A stretch of DNA of 64,000 nt, taken from assembly GCF_002355735.1 (NCBI RefSeq), contig NZ_AP014879.1, forward strand, positions 434,001 to 498,000, in the 5' to 3' direction. The DNA comes from Sulfuricaulis limicola. Lineage in GTDB: Bacteria > Pseudomonadota > Gammaproteobacteria > Acidiferrobacterales > Sulfurifustaceae. A model generated the notes under the pieces. That model was given only the letters and a program-made list of their open reading frames with translations, made no database searches and was not told the DNA's origin. Position 1 is the stretch's first letter. Every line of letters starts with the position of its first letter. A program made the position numbers and the translations under genes. Shown here one piece after another: positions 32,886 through 41,989 of this stretch.

Positions 32886-34406
32886 TCAGCTGGACATGAT
32901 CTGCTTTTTCGCGGGCAGGCCGGCGACGGGGTCGTAGATTTTAGTGAGGTTGCGGCCGGCCTCTTTGGCCTGGAACAGCGCCTGGTCGGCGCGCCACAGC
33001 ACGTCATCCGGTTTGGCGTCCTTGTCATGCATGGCGCTCAGGCCGCCGGTCCAGCGTAGTTGGTGGATCACGCCCTTGGGCAGAGAGATTTCACGCGGCA
33101 ACTGCCGGCGCAGGCGTTCGGCAAAATTCCTGGCCTTGTCCAGCGAGGCATAGGTATAGATGATGCAGAATTCGTCGCCGCCGAGGCGAACCAGCACGTC
33201 GGTCTGGCGCACCACCTTGCGCAACGCGTTGGCGAAGCCGACGATGAGCGCGTCGCCGGCGTCGTGGCCGTGTTTGTCGTTGACCTGCTTGAAGTGATCC
33301 ATGTCGATGATCAACACGGACGAGGGGCCGTTGGATTTGGAGGCGTCGAACAGCTCCTTGAGCCGCGCCTCGAAATGGCGCCGGTTGCCAAGCTGCGAGA
33401 GGTGATCCATCAGCCCCATGTCCTTGAGTTTTTCCTTCTCCTTCATCAGCCTTTGCCCGCGGTCGCGCAGGTAATCGAAGATCTCGGAAAACTCCCGCAG
33501 CGCCATCGGATACTCCACGCGCACGCTGCCCTCGCGCAGATCGCGGAACATGCGAATCAGGGAATGGATGTCGTGACGCACCGCATGCAGGGTCCGGCTG
33601 TAGAGCCGGAACAGCACGACGAAAATGGCGACAAAGCCGGCAAGGATCACGGCAAGGTAATAAACCCGGTTGCCGGACAGGATCCGGAACGGCATCTCCG
33701 GCGACTGGTATATCAGCGTCCACTGGCCGAGTCCGAGCATGCTGGCCACGATGGTGGCATTGGCGCCGGAGACCTTTCCGGATGTCAGTACCGTTTGCGT
33801 CGCTCCTCCCGCCGCCTGCTGTTGCAGTTCCATGTAGGCGTTTTCCGGTCGCGACTGCTCGAGAATGGCCTGCAACGGCGCGCGCGTGAAACCCGCCAGC
33901 AGGTAACCGACCGGATTACGGCTCTCGTCCCGGACCGGCACTGCCAGGCCATAGTGCCTGGTGGGTGAGTCCACGGAATGAAATTCCGGAACCGCCGGTG
34001 CGTTCGTGCCGGCCATGCGCCGGACGTAGTCGAGACAAGCCTGGTCGAGTTCTTCGGTGGCGGAGAACGCGCCGAGGCTGTTGCGCGGCAACAGGTGGAC
34101 CGACGCGGCGCCGGCCAGCTGGGATTTGATCTCCTCCTGTTTGCGCGAACGCTCCAGCGGCGTGCCGCGCTGCAGCAACGTGGCGAGGCCGGGCTGCTGC
34201 GCGATTTTTTCCAGCGCTTCGCGCTGTTGCGCCACAAGTTCATTGATCCGCTTGCTGGCGTCGCCCGCGACCTGCGACGCGCGCTCGTGATACGACGCCT
34301 GCTGCACGTCGCGCAGGACGAGGAAGCCGGCATAGCCGATGGCGGCGAAGCACAGCAGCAGGATCAGAAACACCTGAAGATGAATGCGTGTCAGCGACCG
34401 GGCCAT
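32886..34406 (-). CDS. Membrane-bound diguanylate cyclase (GGDEF)
   Basis: A 506-residue protein. TM1 (about 10-32), a periplasmic sensor region to about 240 (double-CACHE-like by layout), TM2 (VYYLAVILAGFVAIFVVLF), a HAMP-like linker, a short coiled coil (RLMKEKEKLKDMGLMD) and a GGDEF domain with HLSQLGNRRHFEARL, IIDMDHFKQVNDKHGHDAGD and an intact LGGDEFCII. It should make c-di-GMP. No EAL domain. Proximity to algC suggests, but does not show, a link to polysaccharide control. Confidence 0.9.
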   Translation of the reverse strand: MARSLTRIHLQVFLILLLCFAAIGYAGFLVLRDVQQASYHERASQVAGDASKRINELVAQQREALEKIAQQPGLATLLQRGTPLERSRKQEEIKSQLAGAASVHLLPRNSLGAFSATEELDQACLDYVRRMAGTNAPAVPEFHSVDSPTRHYGLAVPVRDESRNPVGYLLAGFTRAPLQAILEQSRPENAYMELQQQAAGGATQTVLTSGKVSGANATIVASMLGLGQWTLIYQSPEMPFRILSGNRVYYLAVILAGFVAIFVVLFRLYSRTLHAVRHDIHSLIRMFRDLREGSVRVEYPMALREFSEIFDYLRDRGQRLMKEKEKLKDMGLMDHLSQLGNRRHFEARLKELFDASKSNGPSSVLIIDMDHFKQVNDKHGHDAGDALIVGFANALRKVVRQTDVLVRLGGDEFCIIYTYASLDKARNFAERLRRQLPREISLPKGVIHQLRWTGGLSAMHDKDAKPDDVLWRADQALFQAKEAGRNLTKIYDPVAGLPAKKQIMSS

Positions 34407-34570
34407 GGACGTTGCGGGCTTGTCGTTGCCGGTTCAAGCCGAAGCGGCGGGGGAAAACATTCCTGATTCATGACTATAAAGATAGGGGACGCCGGTGCCA
34501 GCGGCCAGTCGGGCGGTCCGGCGTCCGACCCGTGGTGATAAACCGCGGATGCGCGCGGTGGAAGACGGGA

Positions 34571-35026
34571 CTATTTCCGGCCGGAGTGGCCGAAACCGCC
34601 CGCACCGCGCCGGCTTTCCTCGAACTCCTGGACCACGCTGAATTGCGCCTGCACCACCGGCACGAACACCATCTGGGCGATGCGGTCACCGGGCTCGATG
34701 GTGAACGGCGCCTGGCCGCGGTTCCACACCGAAATGAATATCTGCCCCTGGTAATCCGAATCGATGAGTCCCACGAGATTCCCGAGCACGATGCCGTGCT
34801 TGTGTCCCAGCCCCGAGCGCGGCAGCAGCACCGCGGCGAGATTGGCCTCGCCGATGTGAATCGCGATCCCCGAGGGGATGAGGTGCGTCTCACCGGGCGC
34901 GATATGCAGGTGCTCATCAAGGCAGGCGTAAAGATCCATGCCCGCGGAGCCGTGCGTGGCGTAGTTCGGCAGCGGAAATTCCGCGCCGATGCGCTTGTCG
35001 AGGATTTTCACTTCCACTTTCCGCAT
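34571..35026 (-). CDS. dut: dUTP diphosphatase
   Basis: Hydrolyses dUTP to dUMP, limiting uracil in DNA. 151 residues. All five dUTPase motifs are seen: [45 protein letters not shown], and the Gly-rich C-terminal [11 protein letters not shown]. Its ATG shares a base with the coaBC stop (TGATG), so translation is coupled, the same order as in many gammaproteobacteria. Confidence 0.96.
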   Translation of the reverse strand: MRKVEVKILDKRIGAEFPLPNYATHGSAGMDLYACLDEHLHIAPGETHLIPSGIAIHIGEANLAAVLLPRSGLGHKHGIVLGNLVGLIDSDYQGQIFISVWNRGQAPFTIEPGDRIAQMVFVPVVQAQFSVVQEFEESRRGAGGFGHSGRK

Positions 35027-36255
35027 CAGGGTCTCCGTAACGTATGTACCTTGGCCGTGTGTTTGGCGCGGTATCTTGTGGCGATGTGGCGGATGAGCGC
35101 GCGCGCGAGCTTCGCCTTCGGCTGCATTGGCAGCTCGGTGACGGCCCCGGGCTCGACCAGCAGCAGGCTGTTTTCATCCGTCCCGAATCCGATATCCGCG
35201 CCCACGCGGTTGGCGGCGACCAGATCGAGCTTTTTGGCCTCCAGTTTCTGGCGCGCATGCTGTTCGAGATTTTCCGTTTCGGCCGCGAAACCGACGGTGA
35301 ACGGCGCTGGCTTGCGCGCCGCTACGCTGGCCAGGATGTCGGGGGTGCGCTCCAGTTCCAGCGTCATTTTTTCCAGCGTCTTTTTTATTTTCCCGTCTGC
35401 TGCCCGCACGGGACGGTAATCGGCGACCGCGGCCACGCCGATAAAAATATCGGCGTCGACGATATGGGTGTGCACGGCGTCGTGCATCTCCTGCGTGCTT
35501 TCCACGCGCAGCGTACGCACCCGCTCGGGGTCGGGCAGGGCGGTGGGACCGGAGATCAGTGTGACCTTCGCGCCGGCCTCCATGGCTGCTGTCGCGACGG
35601 CATAACCCATCTTGCCGGAGCTGCGATTGGTCAGCCCGCGTACCGGGTCGATGGCTTCCCAGGTGGGACCGGCGGTGACAACCACGGTGAGCCCGTCGAA
35701 CTCGCCGCTGGCGAACAGATCGGAAACCATCACCACCAGATCAGTTGGCTCCAGCATGCGGCCGGGTCCGACTTCACCGCAGGCCTGCGAGCCTTCCGCC
35801 GGCCCGAAAATCCTGACGCAATTTTTTTTGAGCGTCGCCAGGTTGGTCTGCGTCGCGGCATTGCTCCACATCTGCTGGTTCATGGCGGGTGCGATGGCCA
35901 CGGGCGATTCGGTCGCGAGGCAGACCGCGCTCAGGAGATCGTCGGCGCGGCCCTGCGCCAGGCGCGCCATGAAATTGGCGCTGGCCGGTGCCACCAGCAC
36001 CGCGTCGGCCCAGCGCGCGAGTTCGATGTGACCCATGCCCGCCTCGGCATCGGTGTCGAGGAGGTGCTGATAGACCGGATGGCCGCTCACCGCCTGAAGG
36101 GTTAAGGCTGTGATGAACTCCGCCGCCCCGGCGGTCAGGATGACGCGCACCTCGGCGCCGGCCTCGCGCAGGCGCCGCACCGTGTCGGCGCTTTTATACG
36201 CGGCGATGCCGCCGGTGACGCCGAGCAGGATGCGTTTATTAGTAAGTGTACTCAT
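35026..36255 (-). CDS. coaBC: Bifunctional phosphopantothenoylcysteine decarboxylase / synthetase
   Basis: Makes 4'-phosphopantetheine for coenzyme A in two steps. 409 residues. The CoaC flavoprotein half has [15 protein letters not shown], the active His in [31 protein letters not shown] and APAMNQQMW; the CoaB half has [30 protein letters not shown] and VAAVADYRP. Complete. It is divergent from radC with a very short shared promoter region. Confidence 0.96.
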   Translation of the reverse strand: MSTLTNKRILLGVTGGIAAYKSADTVRRLREAGAEVRVILTAGAAEFITALTLQAVSGHPVYQHLLDTDAEAGMGHIELARWADAVLVAPASANFMARLAQGRADDLLSAVCLATESPVAIAPAMNQQMWSNAATQTNLATLKKNCVRIFGPAEGSQACGEVGPGRMLEPTDLVVMVSDLFASGEFDGLTVVVTAGPTWEAIDPVRGLTNRSSGKMGYAVATAAMEAGAKVTLISGPTALPDPERVRTLRVESTQEMHDAVHTHIVDADIFIGVAAVADYRPVRAADGKIKKTLEKMTLELERTPDILASVAARKPAPFTVGFAAETENLEQHARQKLEAKKLDLVAANRVGADIGFGTDENSLLLVEPGAVTELPMQPKAKLARALIRHIATRYRAKHTAKVHTLRRP

Positions 36256-36291
36256 ATGTTAAAGTGTACTTGCCCAAGGAGACGGGAACAA

Positions 36292-36996
36292 ATGGGGGCC
36301 AAAAAAACCAAAAAAAGCCCGATGGTCATCAGCCAATGGCCGGAACACGAGCGCCCGCGCGAAAAGCTGCTGCATCGCGGAGCGGGGGTGCTTTCGGATG
36401 CCGAACTGCTGGCCATTTTCATCCGCACCGGCGTGCCCGGCAAAACCGCCGTGGACGTGGCGCGCGAACTGCTCGGTCGCTATGGCGGCCTGCGTGAAAT
36501 GCTGGCCGCCAGCCCGGAGGAATTGTGCGAGACGCCGGGACTGGGCGAGGCCAAGTACGTGCAGCTGCAGGCGGGCCTGGAACTGGGCCGGCGCTTTCTG
36601 GCCGAGAAACTCAAGCGCGAGGTCACGCTGGGTTCGACCCGGGAGACCCGGGAATTCCTCCAGGCACAGTTGCGCGACCGCAAGAACGAGGTGTTCTGCG
36701 TCCTGTTTCTGGACAACCGCCACCGGGTGCTGGTCTTCGAGGAACTGTTTCAGGGCACCCTCAATGGCACGGCGGTCTATCCTCGGGAGATCGTGAAACG
36801 GGCGCTGCGGCACAACGCCGCCGCCGTGATCCTGGTCCACAACCACCCCTCGGGGGTGGCCGAGCCCAGCCGGGCGGACGAACTCCTGACCAACCGACTC
36901 AAGGAAGCGTTGTCCCTTGTGGATATCCGGTTGCTGGACCATTTGGTGGTGGGGGATGGCGAAACAGTGTCTTTCAGCGAGAGAGGTCTGATATAG
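36292..36996 (+). CDS. radC: RadC family (JAB/MPN domain) protein
   Basis: About 234 residues. N-terminal helix-hairpin-helix ([24 protein letters not shown] ... [16 protein letters not shown]) followed by a JAB1/MPN metalloprotease-like domain with the JAMM residues in [19 protein letters not shown]. Once linked to DNA repair, the role of RadC is unsettled. ATG 36292 has an AAGGAGAC site; the frame runs up to 36256. Gene order coaBC / radC / rpmB / rpmG is conserved in gammaproteobacteria. Confidence 0.94.
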   Translation: MGAKKTKKSPMVISQWPEHERPREKLLHRGAGVLSDAELLAIFIRTGVPGKTAVDVARELLGRYGGLREMLAASPEELCETPGLGEAKYVQLQAGLELGRRFLAEKLKREVTLGSTRETREFLQAQLRDRKNEVFCVLFLDNRHRVLVFEELFQGTLNGTAVYPREIVKRALRHNAAAVILVHNHPSGVAEPSRADELLTNRLKEALSLVDIRLLDHLVVGDGETVSFSERGLI

Positions 36997-37106
36997 GCAT
37001 TTCTGTTAAATCAGAGGGGTCCCTGGGCCCTACCATGCACCCGTCTTTTCTGATATAAATGCCGGCCTTTCCGGGGTTCCGGACGATTGTTTTAGGGAGA
37101 TTTTCG

Positions 37107-37343
37107 ATGTCGAGAGTATGCCAGGTGACGGGAAAACGCGTGCGCGTGGGCAATAACGTGTCCCATGCCAACAACAAGACCCGCCGCCGTTTTCTGCCGA
37201 ATCTGCAAAACCGCCGGCTGTGGGTGGAGAGCGAGAAACGCTGGATCACGCTGCGCCTGTCCAGCAACGGGCTGCGCACCATCGACAAGAAAGGCATAGA
37301 CACCGTGCTGGCCGAGATGCGCGCCCGCGGCGAGAAGGTATAA
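37107..37343 (+). CDS. rpmB: 50S ribosomal protein L28
   Basis: 78 residues beginning [34 protein letters not shown], which is L28. ATG 37107 has an AGGGAG Shine-Dalgarno. It is followed 4 bases later by rpmG, the usual operon. Confidence 0.97.
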   Translation: MSRVCQVTGKRVRVGNNVSHANNKTRRRFLPNLQNRRLWVESEKRWITLRLSSNGLRTIDKKGIDTVLAEMRARGEKV

Positions 37344-37347
37344 CACC

Positions 37348-37515
37348 ATGGCAAAATCAGCACGTGAGAAGATCAAGCTGGTCTCCAGCGCCGGGACCGG
37401 TCATTACTACACCACGACCAAGAACAAGCGCACCACCCCGGACAAGCTCGAATTCAAGAAGTACGATCCGGTGGTCCGCAAGCACGTGGCCTACAAGGAA
37501 GCCAAGATCAAGTAG
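37348..37515 (+). CDS. rpmG: 50S ribosomal protein L33
   Basis: 55 residues: [40 protein letters not shown] is L33. It lacks the CxxC pairs, so it is the zinc-independent (C-minus) form. An intrinsic terminator lies 30 bases downstream. Confidence 0.97.
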   Translation: MAKSAREKIKLVSSAGTGHYYTTTKNKRTTPDKLEFKKYDPVVRKHVAYKEAKIK

Positions 37516-37545
37516 TACGTTCCATGTCCGACCTGCCTTATCACC

Positions 37546-37575
37546 AAAGCCCGGCCCTGCCGGGCTTTGTTTTTT
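37546..37575 (+). terminator. Intrinsic terminator after rpmG
   Basis: Stem AAAGCCCGGC / GCCGGGCTTT with loop CCT, followed by GTTTTTT. Ends the rpmB-rpmG transcript. Confidence 0.9.
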
Positions 37576-37704
37576 CCGCTATCCTTATGGGAGGGCAGTA
37601 ACGGTATGACCCGTCCGGGGCGCGGCGGTGTCACTATGTACAAGCCCCGAATTTTCTGACATAAATACCGGCGGTAACGCACGAGGAGTTAGGGAAGGCA
37701 CGCT

Positions 37705-38304
37705 GTGTATGCATTGAATCAGCAAGTCTTGAGGACCGATGCCTCCGGGATGCCGCTCGAATGGATCGACTTCAAAGAGGCCGTCAGGGTCTATCACCTG
37801 GGTCAGGTGGCCTATACCTGCGGGGTGCCGCTGTACCAGATCCGCGGCGGCTACAACGCCATCTCCGGCAAGCGCTCCATCCTCGAAATCAACTCCATCA
37901 TCGCCACCCACGGTGACAGTCACGCGGTCCTGAAGGCGCGTGCGCATTACGTCCCGCCGCTCAACAACCAGACGCTGTTCGCCCGCGACGCGCACCTGTG
38001 CCTGTATTGCGGCGAGCAGTTTTCCTCCCGCGGCCTGTCGCGCGACCACGTCGTCCCGCTGAGCGTGGGCGGCAAGGACACCTGGAACAACGTCGTTACC
38101 GCCTGCAAGCGCTGCAACAACCACAAGGCCGGCCGCTCGCCGGAACAGGCCGGACTGGAACTGCTGGCGGTGCCGTTCACGCCGACCCATGCCGAATACA
38201 TTTACCTGCAGGGCAAGCGGATTCTGGCGGACCAGATGCAATTTCTGCTGGCGCACTTCCCGCGCCACAGCCCGCTGCACAAGCGCCTGGCCAGACCGGC
38301 CTGA
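37705..38304 (+). CDS. HNH endonuclease family protein
   Basis: A 199-residue protein with a zinc-binding HNH domain at about 105-150: CLYCGEQFSSRGLSRDHVVPLSVGGKDTWNNVVTACKRCNNHKAGR, i.e. CxxC ... DH ... N ... CxxC ... H. The N-terminal part (WIDFKEAVRVYHLGQVAYTCG ... GGYNAISGKRSILEINSIIATHG) is typical of a chromosomal family widespread in proteobacteria, not of a mobile intron enzyme. The function is not known; it may act on damaged or foreign DNA. GTG 37705 is the first start in frame. Confidence 0.88.
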   Translation: MYALNQQVLRTDASGMPLEWIDFKEAVRVYHLGQVAYTCGVPLYQIRGGYNAISGKRSILEINSIIATHGDSHAVLKARAHYVPPLNNQTLFARDAHLCLYCGEQFSSRGLSRDHVVPLSVGGKDTWNNVVTACKRCNNHKAGRSPEQAGLELLAVPFTPTHAEYIYLQGKRILADQMQFLLAHFPRHSPLHKRLARPA

Positions 38305-38327
38305 CCTGGGGATAAAATCATCGCCAA

Positions 38328-38360
38328 CAAAAAAGCCCGCAACGTGCGGGCTTTTTTGTT
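38328..38360. terminator. Bidirectional intrinsic terminator
   Basis: AAAAAAGCCCGC AACGT GCGGGCTTTTTT: a 12-base arm pair with A- and T-runs, serving both the HNH gene and the convergent desaturase gene. Confidence 0.9.
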
Positions 38361-38375
38361 GGTACAAGTGAGTTA

Positions 38376-39566
38376 TCAGGCCGGAGCCGGCGCCAGTGTA
38401 TAGGTGCGCAGTTTCTGCGAGAAATTACGCAGCGCCTCGATGCCGGTGGCCTCGGCCTCGCGGCACCATTCCTGCAGTGCCTGGATCAGGTGCTCCTGGG
38501 TCGTGGCGCGGCGGTTCCAGATGCCCACCAGCTTCTGCTTCATCGCGTATACCGTCTTGAGCCGGTCGTTGAGCTCCAGCGCCCGCAGCAGCAACTGGTG
38601 CCTGGGTTCATCCAGTTGCGCCGCTTCGCGCACCATCAGCCGGCGCGCACGCTTGAGCAGCGTCCACGATTCGCGGTCGGCGCGGCCGATCTTCTTCAGT
38701 TCCTCGCGATGCACGTTACGCATGACCTCGCGTGCGAATTGCGACATGACCAGGAAACGTCCCGTGATCACGGCCCGCACGGTGTCGAGATCGATGTGCT
38801 GCTTGGCGGAATCGCAGGTGAGCTCCGGCGGAATCTTCTTGACGCGCGCGAGCCCGACGGTCTGCATCAGCTTGATGTACAGCCAGCCGATGTCGAATTC
38901 CCACCACTTGGAGGAAAACTTGGCGGAACTCCCGAAGGTGTGATGATTGTTGTGCAGCTCCTCGCCGCCGATGAGAATGCCCCACGGGACGATGTTGGTG
39001 CTGGTGTCGGTGACTTCGTAATTGCGGTAGCCCCAGTAATGGCCAACGCCGTTGATGACGCCGGCGGCGAAGATCGGAATCCAGGCCATTTGCACCGCCC
39101 AGATCGTGATGCCGAGGGGGCCGAACAGCGCCAGGTCGATGATGAACATCAGGGCGATGCCCTTGCCGCTGTGACGCGTGTAAACATGGCGCTCCAGCCA
39201 GTCGTCCGGCGTGCCATGGCCGTACTTCTCCATGGTTTCGCCGTTCTCCGATTCCTTGCGATAGAGCTCCGCGCCCTGCCACATCACCTTGCGGATGCCG
39301 TACTGCCGCGGACTGTGCGGATCCTCCGGCGTTTCCACCTTGGCGTGGTGTTTGCGGTGGATGGCGGCCCATTCCCTGGTGACCATGCCGGTGGTGAGCC
39401 ACAGCCAGAAGCGGAAGAAGTGACTGACGACGGGATGCAGATCAAGCGCCCGATGGGCCTGGTGACGGTGCAGATAGAGGGTGACAGCGACGATCGTGAT
39501 GTGAGTCAGGACAAGTGCGGCGATGATGTATCCCCACCATGGGAGAGTAATCAATCCTTCGAGCAT
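38376..39566 (-). CDS. Membrane fatty acid (acyl-CoA) delta-9 desaturase with transposase-like tail
   Basis: Oxygen-dependent desaturase, 396 residues. Four TM helices and the histidine boxes HRHQAHRALDLHP, HRKHH and GGEELHNNHHTFG that hold the di-iron centre. The catalytic part ends near residue 260. The C-terminal 110 residues (WTLLKRARRLM ... LLLRALELNDRLKTVYAMKQKLVGIW ... LQEWCREAEATGIEALRNFSQKLRTY) read like the tail of ISL3-family transposases. Pseudomonas DesA-type enzymes have a similar overall length. Likely role: membrane fluidity under aerobic growth. Confidence 0.9.
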   Translation of the reverse strand: MLEGLITLPWWGYIIAALVLTHITIVAVTLYLHRHQAHRALDLHPVVSHFFRFWLWLTTGMVTREWAAIHRKHHAKVETPEDPHSPRQYGIRKVMWQGAELYRKESENGETMEKYGHGTPDDWLERHVYTRHSGKGIALMFIIDLALFGPLGITIWAVQMAWIPIFAAGVINGVGHYWGYRNYEVTDTSTNIVPWGILIGGEELHNNHHTFGSSAKFSSKWWEFDIGWLYIKLMQTVGLARVKKIPPELTCDSAKQHIDLDTVRAVITGRFLVMSQFAREVMRNVHREELKKIGRADRESWTLLKRARRLMVREAAQLDEPRHQLLLRALELNDRLKTVYAMKQKLVGIWNRRATTQEHLIQALQEWCREAEATGIEALRNFSQKLRTYTLAPAPA

Positions 39567-39681
39567 TCGTTAAAACCTCGTTTCATTAAGCGGTATGTTG
39601 TGCAAGTATACTCGAAACAGGCACTTTCCGCGCGTTATCGCGCGAAATAGCCGATAATCGCGCCCACAAACGAGAAAAATC

Positions 39682-40122
39682 ATGCCGGCACCGAAAACTC
39701 CCGCCTTGACCACGGATATCATCATCGAGCTCAGGGACCGTCCGGATGTCCCGATTGTGCTGATCCGGCGCAAGAACCCGCCGCATGGCTGGGCATTGCC
39801 CGGCGGTTTCGTGGATATCGGCGAAACCCTGGAACACGCCGCCGTGCGCGAGGCCGAGGAGGAAACGGCGCTGCGCGTGACGCTCAAGCTGTTGCTGGGA
39901 TGTTATTCCGATCCGGCCCGCGACCCGCGCGCACACACGGTCACGATGGCTTATGTCGCCGAAGCCGAAGGCGACCCGCGCGCGCAGGACGACGCCGCGG
40001 GTGTGGCGATATTCAGCCCGGAGGCTTTGCCGGCGCCGCTCGTTTTCGACCACGAGCGGATCCTGCGCGATTACCTGGCGTGGCGCCAGCGGGGAGTGGT
40101 GCCGCCCCCGGAAAATCCCTGA
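39682..40122 (+). CDS. NUDIX hydrolase
   Basis: 146 residues. The Nudix box is complete: GGFVDIGETLEHAAVREAEEETAL. RRKNPPHGWALPGGFVD resembles ADP-ribose or 8-oxo-dGTP type hydrolases; the substrate cannot be fixed. Its last 110 bases overlap, on the opposite strand, the C-terminal coding part of the mscS-like gene. Confidence 0.92.
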   Translation: MPAPKTPALTTDIIIELRDRPDVPIVLIRRKNPPHGWALPGGFVDIGETLEHAAVREAEEETALRVTLKLLLGCYSDPARDPRAHTVTMAYVAEAEGDPRAQDDAAGVAIFSPEALPAPLVFDHERILRDYLAWRQRGVVPPPENP

Positions 40123-41395
40123 TGTAGACTTCGCGTTGCGGGAACGGGAAGGTTATGCCCGCGGTTTTGAAATCTTTCCAGATCAGTTGTAACAGATCGG
40201 AGCGCACGTCGGCACCGCGTTCGGGGTCTTCGATCCACACCAGCAATTCCAGATTCACACCATTATCCCCGAAACCGGCCAGCACGGCGGCGGGCGCTGG
40301 ATCCTTCAGCACGCGATCATGTTCCAGCGCAATGCGCGTGAGGCGCCCGATGGCGTGGTCAGGATCGTCCTCATAGCTGATCTGCACGGGTAAGCGCAAA
40401 CGGATATGACGATCGCCCTCGTACGACCAGTTGGTGATATCGGAGGTCATGAGGTTTTCGTTGGGCACCAGGATGTCGAGGCCGTCGCGCGTGCGGATCA
40501 CGATGTGACGCGTGTGCAGCGCCCTGACCGTGCCGAAGGTGTTGCCGAAACTGATGACATCGCCCGGGCGGATCGAGCCCTCGAAGGCGAGAATGAAACC
40601 GCTGACGAAGTTGCTGACCACGCGCTGCAACCCGAGGCCGATGCCCACGCCGAGCGCGCCGCCGAACACGGCGAAGGCCGTGATGTCGATGCCCGCCGTC
40701 ACCATAGCGGCGAGCACGGCGAGTGTGAGCAGCAGGAACTTGATGAGTTTCGACAGCGCGATTTTCATGCCGTCTTCCAGCGTGCGGCTGCGTTCCACCC
40801 GGTTGCGGATCACATTGGCCAGCCACAACGCCACCAGCAGCAGGAAGGCGATGGACAGGGCGAAGCTCAGGACATTGAGCAGGGAAACGCGCACCGTGCC
40901 GAAGGTGAGCGCGTATTCATCCAGCAGTTGTTCGGCCCAGGGCAGCCAGCCGAGGATGTGCAGCGCCACCAGCGTCCAGATGGTCACCGTGAGCACGCCC
41001 TCCCAGGCCTTGAGCGGCCCGCCGGGGCTGAAGCTGTGGCGCAACACGAACACGCCCATGCGGATCAGCGCCAGCGCCCCGGCCAGGATCATGGCCGGCC
41101 GCAGCAGGTTGGTGTCCCAGCCGTGCCGGCGCAGGATGGCTCCCGCCGCCAGCAGCCACAACCACAGCAGCAGCGGCACCAGCGCCAGCGCCCCGGAGCG
41201 CACCGCGGTGCGGCTTACGCCCTCGATGACGCCGGGACGGATGAGGGATTGCAGGCGCGGCAGCAGCCAGTGGGCGATCAGCTTGGCGACCAGGAATCCG
41301 GCGAGAAAAACGCCGATCTGCAGCCAGGTGGAGGGCGAATTCAGGAAATCCCGGACAGCCTCGCTCGAGGGCAGGACAACAAGCAGTTCATCCAT
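40013..41395 (-). CDS. MscS-family mechanosensitive channel
   Basis: 460 residues. Five or six N-terminal helices, then the MscS core: pore helix VFGGALGVGIGLGLQRVVSNFVSGFILAFEGSIRPGDVI and the beta-domain VRALHTRHIVIRTRDGLDILVPNENLMTSDITNWSY. Releases solutes on osmotic downshock. The C-terminal extension (PFPQREVYIRDFPG followed by a Pro/Ala/Arg-rich tail GAAPLPAGATPGNRAGSARG) is encoded antisense to the end of the Nudix gene; the tail is low complexity and may have grown into that region. Confidence 0.9.
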   Translation of the reverse strand: MDELLVVLPSSEAVRDFLNSPSTWLQIGVFLAGFLVAKLIAHWLLPRLQSLIRPGVIEGVSRTAVRSGALALVPLLLWLWLLAAGAILRRHGWDTNLLRPAMILAGALALIRMGVFVLRHSFSPGGPLKAWEGVLTVTIWTLVALHILGWLPWAEQLLDEYALTFGTVRVSLLNVLSFALSIAFLLLVALWLANVIRNRVERSRTLEDGMKIALSKLIKFLLLTLAVLAAMVTAGIDITAFAVFGGALGVGIGLGLQRVVSNFVSGFILAFEGSIRPGDVISFGNTFGTVRALHTRHIVIRTRDGLDILVPNENLMTSDITNWSYEGDRHIRLRLPVQISYEDDPDHAIGRLTRIALEHDRVLKDPAPAAVLAGFGDNGVNLELLVWIEDPERGADVRSDLLQLIWKDFKTAGITFPFPQREVYIRDFPGAAPLPAGATPGNRAGSARGRKRAAPAKPPG

Positions 41396-41461
41396 GGATC
41401 ATGCCGGGCTCAGGCGCGGGGAGGGCGCCGGGTGGCGTCTAGAATAACGAGTCGCCGGAAC

Positions 41462-41490
41462 AAAAAAAAGCCCGCGATGCGTTGCGGGCC
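41462..41490 (-). terminator. Intrinsic terminator of the sigma-DsrE operon
   Basis: On the minus strand GCCCGCAACGCATCGCGGGC is followed by eight T. It lies about 25 bases after the dsrE-like stop codon at 41515. Confidence 0.88.
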
Positions 41491-41514
41491 GGAGGAGAGA
41501 GACGGTGTCAGGCG

Positions 41515-41961
41515 TCAGGGTTTTACGTAGGAGAAACCCTGGGACTGCAAGTAGGCGATCTCGGCCACGCCGCTCGGAACGATGTCCTGCTCGGTGGTAT
41601 CGTAGAGATCGGTTTTGTAGTTGATCTTCTTGGCCTTCAGGGTATTGGCGCAGACGTTGAAATGCACGCCCTGGCGCTTGAGGTTGGCCACCTTATCCTG
41701 CATGTCCGGGTCCTTGTTCGCCAGCTGCAGCAGGGCCAGCCCCGGGCCGTGCATGACCACCCGCAGGTCGATATTTTCCTTGCCCACGGCGTTGATGTGA
41801 TTCTGGATGTTGCCTAGGGCGGCCTTGAGCGTTTTTTCGTCATCCATGTTGATGTGGTAGGCGACCTTCTGTTTGCCATAGTTTTCCGCATAAGCCGCAC
41901 CCAGGCCGCCGAGACTGAGTACGGACATCAGCAACAAAGCCAGAAATTTTTTCATATGCAT
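41515..41961 (-). CDS. Periplasmic DsrE-family protein
   Basis: A 148-residue protein with a signal peptide (KKFLALLLMSVLSLGGLGAAYA, about 1-25) and a DsrE/DsrF-like domain: KVAYHINMDDEKTLKAALGNIQNHINAVG, DLRVVMHGPGLALLQ, LKRQGVHFNVCANTLKAKKI and a C-terminal PSGVAEIAYLQSQGFSYVKP. The single Cys in FNVCANTL is at the place used for sulfur transfer in the fold. Last gene of an operon with an ECF sigma factor and a DsrE-fused anti-sigma factor, 28 bases after the latter. Confidence 0.87.
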   Translation of the reverse strand: MHMKKFLALLLMSVLSLGGLGAAYAENYGKQKVAYHINMDDEKTLKAALGNIQNHINAVGKENIDLRVVMHGPGLALLQLANKDPDMQDKVANLKRQGVHFNVCANTLKAKKINYKTDLYDTTEQDIVPSGVAEIAYLQSQGFSYVKP

Positions 41962-41989
41962 TCTCCCGACGTAGATGGTTGTGAGTGAA

